Source: Meandrina meandrites (lineage: Eukaryota; Cnidaria; Anthozoa; Scleractinia; Meandrinidae). From it: a stretch of 64,000 nucleotides of DNA. The notes under the pieces were generated by a model. It worked only from the letters and a program-made list of their open reading frames with translations. It did no database searches and had not been told where the DNA came from. Within the stretch, counting starts at the first letter, position 1. Every line of letters starts with the position of its first letter. Shown in pieces: positions 63,276 through 64,000 of the stretch. The DNA lies in contig OY855905.1 in assembly GCA_963693305.1 (NCBI GenBank), positions 25,899,937 through 25,963,936 on the forward strand. The letters are read 5' to 3'. Both the position numbers and the translations under genes were made by a program.

Positions 63276-63635
63276 TCACACGTCGCTATGTATGGGTGCG
63301 CGATAAGTGACAACACGCGTTTGTTTTTTACTCTCTCCCATATCAGGACTCGACTTAAGAAGCGAGCGTTTTCTATCCACCTGTTCTCCATTTTCAATTA
63401 ATGGTATTCTCGTGTCCATGTTCTCTGATTGCCTTGTTCGAGCCGCATATCCATTCTCACGTGATTCCAAGACATCACTAGTATTTTCAACGAACACATT
63501 GTCAATATCTCTGTCATCATTGTCTGTATCATGTTCAGTTACTACTGAATTTCGTGGAGTTGAAGGCGGTTCCGAGGACGTAGGCGTCTGTGGTTCCAAA
63601 GGGGACATTAACGATGCATCCAGGTCAAGATATTC
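63276..63635 (-). CDS. Terminal coding exon, probable FGF receptor C-terminal tail (partial gene)
   Basis: 120 codons with stop, preceded on minus by a polypyrimidine-type acceptor (TTAATTATTTGCCAG at 63636-63650), phase 0. The exon opens with EYLDLDASL followed by Ser/Thr/Pro-rich sequence. In vertebrate FGF receptors the last exon opens the same way: the Tyr of this YLDL motif is the PLC-gamma docking site just after the kinase domain. Further on come an Asp-rich patch (EHDTDNDDRDIDN), a basic stretch and a C-terminal Val. The tail after YLDL has no clear match that I know. No kinase exon lies in the last 365 bp, so the call rests on a short motif and its splice position. Another receptor tyrosine kinase remains possible. 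A minus-strand AATAAA lies at 62807-62812. Confidence 0.55.
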   Translation of the reverse strand, partial: EYLDLDASLMSPLEPQTPTSSEPPSTPRNSVVTEHDTDNDDRDIDNVFVENTSDVLESRENGYAARTRQSENMDTRIPLIENGEQVDRKRSLLKSSPDMGESKKQTRVVTYRAPIHSDV

Positions 63636-63639
63636 CTGG

Positions 63640-64000
63640 CAAATAATTAAAACAAAACTGGGTTAATTTATTCAAAATAAACTACGATTTTTATTGGATC
63701 AGATGATCAGAAAAAATAGAAGTAACGTTAATCGACGTTTCGATGTATCCAACATCATTCTCAAGATTGAAAATTCGTTACATGTCAAAGTTGTTAAAAG
63801 AGTTGAGTTTTGAATATCTTTAGATGGCATTCCAACATTTTATTTGGCCAGTGAAATAATTTTGTTTTATTCCGTTCGTCTATCTGTTCGTTTTCACGTC
63901 TGCCTTCCTGTTTGCCCCTTTCCTCCGCCCGCGGGTCTTTCAGATCATATTATGTAATACGTGCAAGTTAGCTTGGCTATTACGGTTTAACACCTTAAAC
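63640..64000. other. Probable intron of the receptor-like gene
   Basis: No exon was seen on minus. The block AATCGACGTTTCGATGTATC...TCATTCTCAAGATTG near 63730-63770 resembles repeats left by Penelope-like elements in animal genomes; this is recalled resemblance only. Confidence 0.35.

Noticed and set aside
1..64000. CRISPR arrays, bacterial operons, rRNA genes
   Set aside because: The sequence is plainly eukaryotic, and no regularly spaced repeat-spacer array or rRNA core was seen.

Overview
The window looks like nuclear DNA of an animal, most likely an anthozoan cnidarian and probably a stony coral. It is AT-rich, with small exons, GT-AG introns, long gene-poor stretches and many short inverted-repeat elements. 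Several repeat ends look familiar to me from coral genomes (a TAGCCTGCGTAGC hairpin end, a CTCGTTCCCAGGG motif, TACCGTAAAATTCCGG ends), but that is memory, not a search, and the species is not established. Long open frames are rare, so the genes had to be built exon by exon from splice sites.

Layout: 1-11032 has no gene I can support. 11033-15565 (+) is a complete five-exon secreted FGF of the FGF8/17/18 type (269 aa). 15566-25520 is intergenic and holds a nest of transposable elements. 25521-38560 (+) is a second complete five-exon FGF of the same type (226 aa), with two large introns full of small elements. 38561-46147 is intergenic. 46148-46906 (-) is an intact single-exon Sprouty-like gene (252 aa). 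46907-63275 is non-coding as far as I can tell and repeat-rich in its right third. 63276-63635 (-) is a terminal coding exon that begins Glu-Tyr-Leu-Asp-Leu, which fits the C-terminal tail of an FGF receptor; the rest of that gene would lie beyond the right edge.

The two FGF genes have the same intron phases at all four junctions (2, 0, 1, 0) and a second intron of exactly 91 bp in each, so they are best read as an old tandem duplication. Linked to them are a candidate intracellular antagonist (Sprouty) and a candidate receptor tail. If the receptor call holds, about 52 kb carries two ligands, the feedback inhibitor and the receptor of one pathway. That linkage is the main observation here.

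The second theme is mobile DNA: PIF/Harbinger-like elements with 3-bp TTA or TAA target duplications, a tRNA-derived SINE broken twice by related elements, a 660-bp fold-back element whose arms carry RFX X-box, CRE and CCAAT motifs in the order and spacing of an MHC class II SXY promoter module, and several hairpins and tandem duplications.
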